From: Deltaproteobacteria bacterium
Lineage (GTDB): Bacteria; JAUYMQ01
Direction: 5' to 3'
NCBI GenBank assembly: GCA_030698575.1
Contig: JAUYMQ010000272.1
Span: 1-5,654, forward strand
Length of the DNA stretch: 5,654 nucleotides
The translations under genes were made by a program, and so were the position numbers. Under the pieces are notes generated by a model that did not search any database, was not told where the DNA came from, and saw only the letters and a program-made list of their open reading frames with translations. Shown here piece by piece: positions 1 through 4,668 of the stretch. The stretch's first letter is position 1; each line of letters opens with the position of its first letter.

Positions 1-356
1 GCGCGCGGCACGGACCTGCGTCGCCTTGGCTTGCTCCGCGCTGCTGTTGTCCCGCTTGATCTCGGCGAGCACGCGAAGATGTTCCAGCCGCTTCTCCAGT
101 GGGAGGGTTCGCAAGTCATCAAACGGCTGATCATAAATCGCGAAGTCAGTCCGGAAGGAATTGCGGCCCGCATTTCCAATTTTGAACAATGTGGTTTCAA
201 CGCCGAAATTATCCTTGGGATATCGACGCTGAATTAAATATCGAATCGCGTCGATACGCTGCTTTTCTTCGGTGAACGTAAGTTGATCTGCGGCGCGCTG
301 GCGGACGCGAAGACCTCCTCGGATCGGACAATGCAGTAGCGCTGCTTCCACGGCAC
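1..356 (-). pseudogene. HsdR_N-like PD-(D/E)XK restriction protein, N-terminal part, frameshifted and cut by the window edge
   Basis: Two overlapping minus-strand frames join into one protein. From a GTG at 356 the first frame reads PWKQRYCIVRSEEVFAS and continues to INLR, near 276. From 276 the next frame reads FTEEKQRIDAIRYLIQRRYP, then GNAGRNSFRTDFAIYD, then LAEIKRDN, and leaves the window still open. The TDFAIYD aspartate and the EIK glutamate and lysine fit the D...ExK catalytic core of the HsdR_N-type nuclease domain, which in this family is often joined to an N6-adenine methylase. One base is missing where CGT-TTC would be expected (minus strand, around 275-277), so neither frame alone gives the whole domain. 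The first frame meets a TAG at 374-372 and GTG 356 has only G-rich sequence pressed against it, so the true N-terminus may also be lost. The family call comes from remembered motifs. A sequencing error is the main alternative to a pseudogene. Confidence 0.78.
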
Positions 357-448
357 CCCTCCCCCCGACTGCTATCGATCAATCAATACCAAGCCGAGAC
401 GGGTTGCACCAGGGTGAAACTGGCCGCGTGGGCTACGCGGGGGAGGGG
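356..448. repeat. Inverted repeat of a C-rich and a G-rich tract
   Basis: Bases 356-365 (CCCCTCCCCC) are the exact reverse complement of 439-448 (GGGGGAGGGG), with 73 bases between them. The right arm lies in a longer purine run, 439-453, that includes nine consecutive G. The arms could pair in single-stranded DNA or RNA, and the G runs could form a quadruplex. The left arm lies exactly where the reading frame of the broken restriction gene loses its start. Such low-complexity tracts can match by chance and are prone to slippage, so a function is not implied. Confidence 0.45.
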
Positions 449-486
449 GGGGGCAGAAGGCAGGCAAGATTGGCTGAATACTTCGT

Positions 487-575
487 TCAACCCGACCGCT
501 CGGAGATGGCAGAGCGGGGGGCCGCCCCCGTGCTCGGACGTTGGGACCGCAGGGCGCCGCCACCGTCGTCGCCCG
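487..575. repeat. Diverged direct repeat, copy A
   Basis: Bases 487-530 align with 1093-1137 with 38 identities over 45 columns and one single-base gap. Bases 553-575 align with 1194-1216 with 19 identities over 23. The spacer between the two blocks is 22 bases here and 56 in copy B. The two copies lie in the same orientation on either side of the 82-aa gene. In the second block all four differences fall in the same codon phase and are synonymous in one plus and one minus frame, which hints at former coding. The first block does not show this pattern. Confidence 0.7.
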
Positions 576-795
576 CGCGATTAATGTGCTATAGTTCGTT
601 GTCCGGATTCGCTTTTTGCAGGCGACCCAACTGGTTCCATTAGCCTGTGGTCCCTCTGCCCTCAGGGCAGGTCGCCGGACACCACCGCTCCCGCCTCCGT
701 CCTGCTACGCACGGAGGGCGCTCCAGGCGCAGCACGTTGTCATGAGGGCAATCAAGCCGAGGCCGCTGGCGTGCCAGTGATCATGGTCGAGCAGC

Positions 796-802
796 AGGAG
801 GT
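796..802 (+). promoter_or_regulatory. Strong ribosome binding site deciding a GTG start
   Basis: AGGAGGT lies four to five bases before the GTG at 806. It is a full anti-16S match and is the main reason for taking this GTG as the start, since the reading frame has no ATG at its N-terminus. Confidence 0.7.
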
Positions 803-805
803 GTC

Positions 806-1054
806 GTGAGCGACCGCGGCAAACCCGTTCGGCCGCATCGGCGGCTCACGCCCGAAGAGCGGCTCGACTTGGCCGAGCAACTACATCATCGAGCTATGAG
901 CGATCCTGCGTTGACACCAGATCAGCGACGCGAGCTACACCGCAAGGCAACCAATCTCGAGCGGATCACCATCTACAAGCTCTGGGCCACTGATCCGCCC
1001 AAAAACTTCGACTGGCCCTACGGTTCCCACGGTTGGCCAAACCGGCGCCTCTGA
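806..1054 (+). CDS. Small conserved-type hypothetical protein, 82 aa
   Basis: The function is unknown. The protein is hydrophilic and mostly helical in appearance, with the central stretch LTPEERLDLAEQL at residues 14-26 followed by a second similar helix around LTPDQRRELHRKA (residues 36-48). The C-terminal third is aromatic and proline-rich (DWPYGSHGWPNRR). The pattern of two acidic/basic LTPxxR helices resembles small hypothetical proteins that I recall from Bradyrhizobium-type genomes, but no function is known to me for them. The GTG start is supported by AGGAGGT just upstream. It is the only plus-strand gene in the left third and is flanked by the two copies of a diverged direct repeat, so it may have been moved or duplicated together with that sequence. 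No partner gene is evident. Confidence 0.72.
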   Translation: MSDRGKPVRPHRRLTPEERLDLAEQLHHRAMSDPALTPDQRRELHRKATNLERITIYKLWATDPPKNFDWPYGSHGWPNRRL

Positions 1055-1377
1055 TCACGTTGACCGTTGAATGCGGGGGGCAGATAATCGTCTCAACCTG
1101 ACCACTCGGAGCTGATAGAGCGGGCGGGCCGACCCCGATGGACCAGATGGACCCTGTGCTTGCTCCGGCGAGGCCATCGAACCAAGACATCGGGGCACCG
1201 CCGCCATCGTCACCCGGTCCCTGACCAGTATGCGCAGATGCCCCGGTGCCGATGGGCTGGAAAGCCACGCGGGAGTGCTTATCCCGCGCGAGGCTACCAG
1301 CCAGGCGGTGCGTCTGGGGCGCCGGCTGGCAACCCCCGCCGGGAATTGGACCCGGCCGTGAGCGGTACCAGTCGGGG
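1055..1377. other. Stretch of about 320 bases without a convincing gene
   Basis: It contains copy B of the direct repeat, a nine-base tandem near-repeat (GATGGACCA/GATGGACCC, 1137-1154) and a hairpin GCCGGG/CCCGGC at 1338-1343/1351-1356. Open frames exist on both strands (minus 966-1268, plus 1160-1444), but they look like unconstrained GC-rich sequence and lack good ribosome binding sites. The hairpin lies 22-40 bases beyond the stop of the minus-strand 49-aa gene and could be its terminator, although no T run follows it on that strand. Confidence 0.45.
1093..1216. repeat. Diverged direct repeat, copy B
   Basis: This is the partner of the repeat at 487-575, in the same orientation and about 600 bases away. 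Both copies are preceded by a G run followed by CAGA (around 448-457 and 1075-1084), so the homology may start slightly further left. Copy B carries about 34 more bases between the two matching blocks. It is not recognisable as an insertion sequence end. Confidence 0.7.
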
Positions 1378-1527
1378 CTATTTCTTTTCCGATTCCTGCT
1401 TAGGTATTAGCCGCTTCGGCGGTACGATCTTGTGCATCGCCTGATTGAACCGCTCCCAGGCATCGGGGGCGGTTTCGACGCTCTCCAGTTCCTTGCGTTT
1501 GGTCTTTCTAGCTGCGGGCTTTGCCAT
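1378..1527 (-). CDS. Small basic hypothetical protein, 49 aa
   Basis: The open frame runs further upstream to 1713, but only the part from the ATG at 1527 looks like protein. It begins MAKPAARKTKRKE, has a central DAWERFNQAMHKIV (residues 22-35) and ends in a lysine-rich tail. The core DAWERFxxA resembles very short proteins common in rhizobial genomes and prophages; their function is unknown to me. The lysine/arginine-rich N-terminus would suit nucleic-acid contact, but that is an inference. No strong ribosome binding site precedes it. It is divergent from the HEPN-like gene with 14 bases between the start codons, so its promoter must lie inside the 5' part of that gene. Confidence 0.65.
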   Translation of the reverse strand: MAKPAARKTKRKELESVETAPDAWERFNQAMHKIVPPKRLIPKQESEKK

Positions 1528-1529
1528 GC

Positions 1530-1535
1530 CGGGAG
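1530..1535 (+). promoter_or_regulatory. Ribosome binding site of the HEPN-like gene
   Basis: GGGAGA lies six bases before the ATG at 1542. It favours this ATG over the in-frame TTG at 1521, which would add seven residues and overlap the start of the divergent gene. Confidence 0.55.
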
Positions 1536-1541
1536 AATACC

Positions 1542-2042
1542 ATGACTGAACCGAAATCGCGACCCATCGACCCCGAAATCCTGCAAGAGCTCGGGCAGTT
1601 CGTTGTGTTCTGGGGACTGCTTGAAGGCATCGTTGCCGACCTGTTTGTCGCGACGATCTCGTCCGATATCGGCAACCTATTCGTCGTGACGAAAAGCGTA
1701 TCTGCCAGCACAATCAGCGGGTGGATCCGAACGACGATAAACTTTCGCAAAACGCCTGAAGCGGCCCGTGAGGAAGTCACGTCCATGCTGGATGAGTACG
1801 ACCGCCTTCGCGGCGAACGTAACGCCCTCATTCACGGAATGTGGGGGACCGATAAGTCAGGCCCCGGTACCGTCATGGTGCAGACCATCCGTCTCGATCG
1901 AGCGGTTCCAGCAGTTGACACCCTGATAACGGCTAGTGACCTCCGCGACCTCATTGATGCAACGCTGGGCCTCTACGTACGAGTCCGAGACTTCATGGGC
2001 ACCAACGGTCTGGCGCACCGCACTTCCGGCGCCGGGGGCTAA
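1542..2042 (+). CDS. HEPN-like hypothetical protein, 166 aa
   Basis: The protein opens with a helical segment (PEILQELGQFVVFWGLLEGIVADLF, residues 11-35) and carries ERNALIHGMWG at 92-102. There R93, N94 and H98 form an R-N-x3-H motif of the R-X4-6-H type that marks HEPN domains, a superfamily that includes RNase toxins and defence proteins. A preceding helix (MLDEYDRLRGE, 82-92) leads into the motif as expected. A charged helical C-terminus follows (SDLRDLIDATLGLYVRVRDF). I recall similar proteins of this size as hypothetical in Bradyrhizobium-type genomes; no role is established for them. No nucleotidyltransferase (MNT) antitoxin partner is adjacent. It converges on the 109-aa gene, whose coding end overlaps this gene by 186 bases. 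Whether it is an active RNase is not shown by the sequence. Confidence 0.8.
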   Translation: MTEPKSRPIDPEILQELGQFVVFWGLLEGIVADLFVATISSDIGNLFVVTKSVSASTISGWIRTTINFRKTPEAAREEVTSMLDEYDRLRGERNALIHGMWGTDKSGPGTVMVQTIRLDRAVPAVDTLITASDLRDLIDATLGLYVRVRDFMGTNGLAHRTSGAGG

Positions 2043-2186
2043 TCGCCGCATGGCGGTATAAATCTCCGCCACCAGATCAAGATCGCAAATGTCGGGGCGG
2101 AAAAGAACGAGCACGCGCTCGCCAGCCTCGACCATCTCGGGCGTGATCTCGATTTCCTGGGATTCTGGGCCGTCGGCGGAGGCCAT
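1857..2186 (-). CDS. Phage-type small protein with an antisense tail, 109 aa
   Basis: The recognisable part is residues 14-48: ITPEMVEAGERVL, an acidic spacer, then VAEIYTAMRR. This TPEM...IYxAM pattern is common in short proteins of rhizobial phages and prophages; the function is unknown. A related pattern is present in the 130-aa protein of this window. I chose the ATG at 2186 because the 22 residues added by the GTG at 2252 look unlike protein, although the ribosome binding site of the ATG is weak. The L49 codon TTA is the reverse complement of the HEPN-like gene's TAA stop, so residues 50-109 are entirely antisense to that gene. The tail is probably read-through past a lost native stop. 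Confidence 0.6.
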   Translation of the reverse strand: MASADGPESQEIEITPEMVEAGERVLVLFRPDICDLDLVAEIYTAMRRLAPGAGSAVRQTVGAHEVSDSYVEAQRCINEVAEVTSRYQGVNCWNRSIETDGLHHDGTGA

Positions 2187-2269
2187 TCGCTTCTGCTTCG
2201 TTAAGGTGATATTTGCCCGCCGCGGCAAGGCCGGGCGGGGACAGAAACTCACACGAACATTTCGGACGT

Positions 2270-2422
2270 TTACGCCGGTTTGGAATCGGGAGCAAGAGAA
2301 TTTTGATCGCGGAGTTTCTCCAAGAGGCGCCGAAGCGCGGTTCCGCGATCCTCGACGAGCGTTCGCAGCTCATGCCTGACTTTGTCCGGGATCCTGGTCT
2401 TGCCGCTGAGCCAGTCGCGCAT
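2270..2422 (-). CDS. Small basic phage-type protein, 50 aa
   Basis: The protein begins MRDWLSGKTRIPDKVRHELR, followed by a long amphipathic helix (TLVEDRGTALRRLLEKLRD, residues 21-39) and a short polar tail. The gene starts three bases after the stop of the 77-aa Cys-rich gene in the same direction, so it is probably co-transcribed and reinitiated. The pattern of a short lysine/arginine region, IPxxV, and a leucine-rich helix resembles small phage proteins I recall as hypothetical; a DNA-binding role is possible but not shown. The ribosome binding site is weak, which fits coupling to the gene upstream. Confidence 0.65.
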   Translation of the reverse strand: MRDWLSGKTRIPDKVRHELRTLVEDRGTALRRLLEKLRDQNSLAPDSKPA

Positions 2423-2425
2423 GGA

Positions 2426-2659
2426 CTAGCCTACGCGCGCTCGTCGATACATGCTTAGGTCCCCGCGGCATTCCTTGCGATAGACCACTCGATTGCACGA
2501 TGAGCAAGTCACGTCGATGGTCATGTCGATCTGCACGCCATCGACGTCGCCGTAGTAGCCTACTTCCAAGTCAGCCTTGGCGTAGACCTGCATCATATCG
2601 TCCGTCCACGGCGCGCTACAGAACACACAGAGCGGCGGCGGTATCTTCTCGTCAGCCAT
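2426..2659 (-). CDS. Small Cys-rich zinc-ribbon-like protein, 77 aa
   Basis: C11-x2-C14 near the N-terminus and C52-x2-C55 near the C-terminus, spaced by 37 residues, form a typical zinc-ribbon layout; a fifth cysteine is at 64. The middle part (YAKADLEVGYYGDVDGVQIDMTIDV) is acidic. The C-terminus (VVYRKE...YRRARVG) is basic. Zinc binding is inferred from spacing alone, and the role is unknown. The start codon overlaps the end of the 129-aa gene by eight bases, and GAGGG lies just upstream of it. Confidence 0.72.
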   Translation of the reverse strand: MADEKIPPPLCVFCSAPWTDDMMQVYAKADLEVGYYGDVDGVQIDMTIDVTCSSCNRVVYRKECRGDLSMYRRARVG

Positions 2660-3041
2660 CGCGTCCCTCGTATTTGGCTTTCAGGGCGGCGCGCTTCTCC
2701 GCGTCCATCGCGCTTTGCCACAGTGAAAGCTCGAGCGCGCGTTCCGACGTGAGCGGATCCAGCCCGCTCTCAGTGACAATTGCGGGCGGCTGATCCGGGC
2801 CGGCCACGATCATGCGGCCGCCGTAGGAGAAGATGCGGGTGCCGGGCGGGAGAGTGGCGACCGTGGTGAACCCGCTACGCCGGTTTTCTTCCCGCCAGCG
2901 TGACGAGTGGCGGGAGACATCGGTCCGCCAAGTCCAATACTCCCGCGCGCCGCACTCGCTGCACCGGAGATCGTCGCTGTTGATCAACTCGCGCTCGGTC
3001 AGAATTTGGTGCCAATTGGCGCAGATAAAGGTCGAGGCCAT
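2652..3041 (-). CDS. Phage-type hypothetical protein with a CxxC motif, 129 aa
   Basis: The N-terminal third contains C7 and C27-x2-C30 (RCSECGAREYWTW), which may form part of a zinc site with a histidine such as H11. Then comes a basic stretch (SRHSSRWREENRR, residues 43-55). The middle (LPPGTRIFSYGGRMIV) looks like a small beta domain. The C-terminal helix (ALELSLWQSAMDAEKRAALKAKYE) is highly charged. I do not recognise a family with known function. The ATG at 3041 follows directly after the TAG of the 16-codon micro-ORF, and the gene's own ribosome binding site is poor, so its translation probably depends on that upstream ORF. Confidence 0.7.
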   Translation of the reverse strand: MASTFICANWHQILTERELINSDDLRCSECGAREYWTWRTDVSRHSSRWREENRRSGFTTVATLPPGTRIFSYGGRMIVAGPDQPPAIVTESGLDPLTSERALELSLWQSAMDAEKRAALKAKYEGRDG

Positions 3042-3092
3042 CTAAGCCGCTGCCTCGAACTTGTCGAGAAGGTGTTTTGAGACTAGGGCCAT
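3042..3092 (-). CDS. Coupled micro-ORF, 16 aa
   Basis: The peptide is MALVSKHLLDKFEAAA, a likely amphipathic helix. Its ATG overlaps the stop of the 57-aa gene as TGATG, and its TAG is directly followed by the ATG of the 129-aa gene. GGGAGG at 3103-3098 lies five bases upstream of the start, with the same sequence and spacing as at the 57-aa gene. Such a strong signal for so short a frame suggests either a leader that couples two genes or the N-terminal remnant of a longer gene. No family is recognised. Confidence 0.5.
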   Translation of the reverse strand: MALVSKHLLDKFEAAA

Positions 3093-3265
3093 CACTTCCT
3101 CCCGGCTTCGGCCGGCTGCACATCGACCGTCTCGTCGGCCGCAGCCCAATAAAACTCTGGAAAGGCTTCGTTGAGCTGATCCACAAGATTACCAACGCAC
3201 ACGGAGCAACTGTGGTCAGCCGTCGCTACGATACTGGCGACCTTCTGTGCTTCATCGAGCGTCAT
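3092..3265 (-). CDS. Small phage-type CxxC protein, 57 aa
   Basis: The protein begins MTLDEAQKVASIVATADHSC, has C20-x2-C23 in DHSCSVCVGNLVDQLNEAF, and continues FPEFYW into a short acidic and polar tail. The pattern of a start helix followed by C-x2-C-VGNLV resembles a small protein I recall from rhizobial prophages with no assigned function. The start is well supported: GGGAGG at 3276-3271 lies five bases upstream, and the ATG overlaps the TGA of the 130-aa gene as ATGA. It reads into the 16-codon micro-ORF as TGATG. With only two cysteines, a zinc site would need another ligand or a dimer. Confidence 0.75.
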   Translation of the reverse strand: MTLDEAQKVASIVATADHSCSVCVGNLVDQLNEAFPEFYWAAADETVDVQPAEAGRK

Positions 3266-3654
3266 GGCTTCCTCCCGAGGGCGGCGTCGATCATGGCGCG
3301 CCAGATCGCCAGCGTTGCATTTCGTTCTGGCGTGTATGGACCCCGGAGAGATTCCCTGAGGCTTTCAACGCCGGCTAGAACGGCCGGGCCGATGAACATC
3401 CCCTCGGTCGGCTCCCGCGGCACGATCACCAAGCCAGCATCCTTCAATGCGGCTTCGTAGGCCTCTATGGCGGCGACGGCCAGTTCAAGATCGCGCCGGG
3501 GCTCCGGCTCGGCAGCCGAGTCCTCGCCGAATATCTTTACGAGAGCGCGATGGCGATCATGAAGAACACGGGTCATGCCGTCGACCACGCGCTCGAGCAT
3601 GTCAGTGGGCGGTACGGGGCTCTTGTCGTTGCCGTCAGAGGAATTTGTGCTCAT
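3262..3654 (-). CDS. Phage-type hypothetical protein, 130 aa
   Basis: A polar N-terminus (residues 1-17) is followed by a helical middle (DMLERVVDGMTRVLHDRHRALVKIF and a second helix around 55-73). The C-terminal part has GLVIVPREPTEGM (74-86) and AIWRAMIDAA (116-125). The VPREPTExM...IWRAMI pattern is widespread in small proteins of rhizobial phages, and function is unknown to me. It is related to the TPEM...IYTAM pattern in the 109-aa protein of this window. AGGAGA at 3666-3661 lies six bases before the ATG. The stop overlaps the next start as ATGA. Confidence 0.78.
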   Translation of the reverse strand: MSTNSSDGNDKSPVPPTDMLERVVDGMTRVLHDRHRALVKIFGEDSAAEPEPRRDLELAVAAIEAYEAALKDAGLVIVPREPTEGMFIGPAVLAGVESLRESLRGPYTPERNATLAIWRAMIDAALGRKP

Positions 3655-3684
3655 GGTTCATCTCCTGGGGAGAGGGGCGGCGGG

Positions 3685-3918
3685 CTACTGCGTCCGTAGA
3701 GGCTGAGGACTTTCATCGTCGCCTTCGATCGCCGGCGGGGGCAGGTATCGCCCGTCTCCGCGGCGCTGGAGCATGGCATCGACCTCATGCGCCTTAACGA
3801 TGACCGCGCCGGCCCTTACGATGGCGTGCGCGTCATCTGCCAGCATGGACCGAGCCTTAACCGACTCCATCACATTTTCCATCTCGAAGACGACACGCTT
3901 AAGCTTTTCATTCTGCAT
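3685..3918 (-). CDS. Small hypothetical protein, 77 aa
   Basis: The first 50 residues look like one or two charged helices (KLKRVVFEMENVMESVKARS, then a stretch ending EVDAMLQRRGDGRYLPPP). The last 20 residues are acidic, proline-rich and probably unstructured. No family is recognised. The start overlaps the end of the zinc-cluster gene by 11 bases, and 30 bases separate its stop from the 130-aa gene. Gene order and overlap, rather than any motif, support it as real. Confidence 0.62.
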   Translation of the reverse strand: MQNEKLKRVVFEMENVMESVKARSMLADDAHAIVRAGAVIVKAHEVDAMLQRRGDGRYLPPPAIEGDDESPQPLRTQ

Positions 3919-4627
3919 GGCTTTCTTCCGTCTGTTTCAGAACACGTTGCGCAGATATGACCGCAATGTGCGCGGCCAACAATTCTTTCGGGACCTCGCT
4001 TGGCTTAACGCCGATTCTGCGCGCCAAGTTCGCTTGGACGCCGTAATTTTTACGGCACGATTTACACCACACACTTAACCGGTCGGCGCTTTCTTTGTGA
4101 GGAGAAAACTGGTTCCGGATCTTGGACTCCCCACATCTGCGGCAGACCTTCTGCGGCGACTGCGTTCGTGAGAAACGATGGTTATCCCAACGGCATTTGA
4201 CGCAGCCTTGCGAGAGGCCGCCCGTCAAAGTGGGGCCAATTATTGCTTTCTCGACGCCACACCGACATCTGCAAATCCATTTATAGCCGGTGGCCCGACG
4301 CAGGACGGTCCACTTGCCGAATGTGCGTCCGGCCAAATTGATTCGACGCGAATTTCCGGCACAGAGATAGCCACAAAAGCGGCGCTTTGGCTGGTAGGGC
4401 GAACACAGGAATTTGGCGCCGCAATAGGAGCATGTTTTCTGAACATCCGGCCGCCGGCGCTTGCCCGCTCGAATGCAGGCAAAGCATATGGCTTTTCGCC
4501 CGGCCCGAAGATCTGTGCCGTTAACAATGCCCTCCGCGCCACATTCGCAGCGACAAAGCCACAGGCCATGACGTACGCGCCGAATGGCTGTCCGGCTCCC
4601 GAACACTTGACCCGATATATCAATCAC
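3908..4627 (-). CDS. Phage-type protein with four cysteine (putative zinc) modules, 239 aa
   Basis: Four cysteine clusters can be read in order, numbered from the GTG at 4627. Module 1 (residues 2-51) starts IDISGQVFG and has WLCRCECG and a later C-x2-C. Module 2 (66-89) has C66-x2-C69 and C85-x3-C89. Module 3 (96-145) repeats module 1: INLAGRTFGKWTVL, WICRCRCG and C142-x2-C145. Module 4 (162-191) is CRRCGESK...F...SADRLSVWCKSC. Modules 1 and 3 match the FGxxTV...WxCxCxCG element found in phage AP2/HNH-type proteins, and module 4 matches a ribbon often found next to phage HNH domains. No HNH catalytic motif is visible. DNA binding is likely by family, but the role is unknown. The GTG at 4627 is preferred over 4633 because GGAGG at 4639-4635 is seven bases away and it overlaps the micro-ORF stop as GTGA. 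Confidence 0.8.
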   Translation of the reverse strand: MIDISGQVFGSRTAIRRVRHGLWLCRCECGAEGIVNGTDLRAGRKAICFACIRAGKRRRPDVQKTCSYCGAKFLCSPYQPKRRFCGYLCAGNSRRINLAGRTFGKWTVLRRATGYKWICRCRCGVEKAIIGPTLTGGLSQGCVKCRWDNHRFSRTQSPQKVCRRCGESKIRNQFSPHKESADRLSVWCKSCRKNYGVQANLARRIGVKPSEVPKELLAAHIAVISAQRVLKQTEESHAE

Positions 4628-4668
4628 GCCCACGCCTCCGCCATCGGGTTGTAGTCGCTGCCGTCCAT
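4624..4668 (-). CDS. Coupled micro-ORF, 14 aa
   Basis: The peptide is MDGSDYNPMAEAWA. Its ATG overlaps the stop of the 186-aa gene as TGATG, and its TGA overlaps the GTG of the zinc-module gene as GTGA. GGAGGG at 4681-4676 lies seven bases before the ATG. The peptide reads like the beginning of a longer protein that was cut short, but I recognise no family. It could be a leader for coupling or a remnant. Confidence 0.45.
   Translation of the reverse strand: MDGSDYNPMAEAWA

Larger units (their letters stand above)
357..805. other. Stretch of about 450 bases without a convincing gene
   Basis: This stretch holds the C/G-rich inverted repeat, the first copy of the direct repeat (487-575), and two hairpins. 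CTGCCC/GGGCAG at 656-661/665-670 has a three-base loop. CCTCCGT/ACGGAGG at 694-700/711-717 has a ten-base loop. Neither hairpin is followed by a T run, so they are weak terminator candidates. One plus-strand frame stays open from about 585 to a TGA at 807-809 that overlaps the GTG of the next gene. It has no start codon until close to its end and resembles no protein I know. It could be a decayed upstream gene or chance in GC-rich DNA. Confidence 0.5.

Noticed and set aside
31-237. Plus-strand open frame of 68 codons
   Set aside because: It is antisense to the restriction nuclease domain, which carries recognisable catalytic motifs on the minus strand.
404-643. Plus-strand open frame of 79 codons
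   Set aside because: It starts with TTG without a ribosome binding site, runs through low-complexity G-rich sequence and the repeat, and resembles no protein.
966-1268. Minus-strand open frame of 100 codons over repeat copy B
   Set aside because: It overlaps the better supported 82-aa gene, and its composition looks like antisense GC-rich sequence. The matching frame in repeat copy A is shifted between the two blocks.
1338-1356. Hairpin whose minus strand resembles a tRNA T-arm (CCGGG, TCCAATT, CCCGG)
   Set aside because: The second loop base is C instead of T, the acceptor spacing to CCA is off, and no anticodon or D arm lies upstream. It is probably chance, so it is not called as a tRNA or an attachment site.
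1160-1444. Plus-strand open frame of 94 codons
   Set aside because: It is arginine- and glycine-rich without domain features, and its end is antisense to the 49-aa gene.
3077-3797. Plus-strand open frames of 127 and 116 codons
   Set aside because: Both are antisense to the coupled 57-aa, 130-aa and 77-aa genes, which have ribosome binding sites and stop/start overlaps.
4178-4654. Plus-strand open frame of 158 codons
   Set aside because: It is antisense to the four-module zinc protein, whose repeated cysteine pattern is clear.
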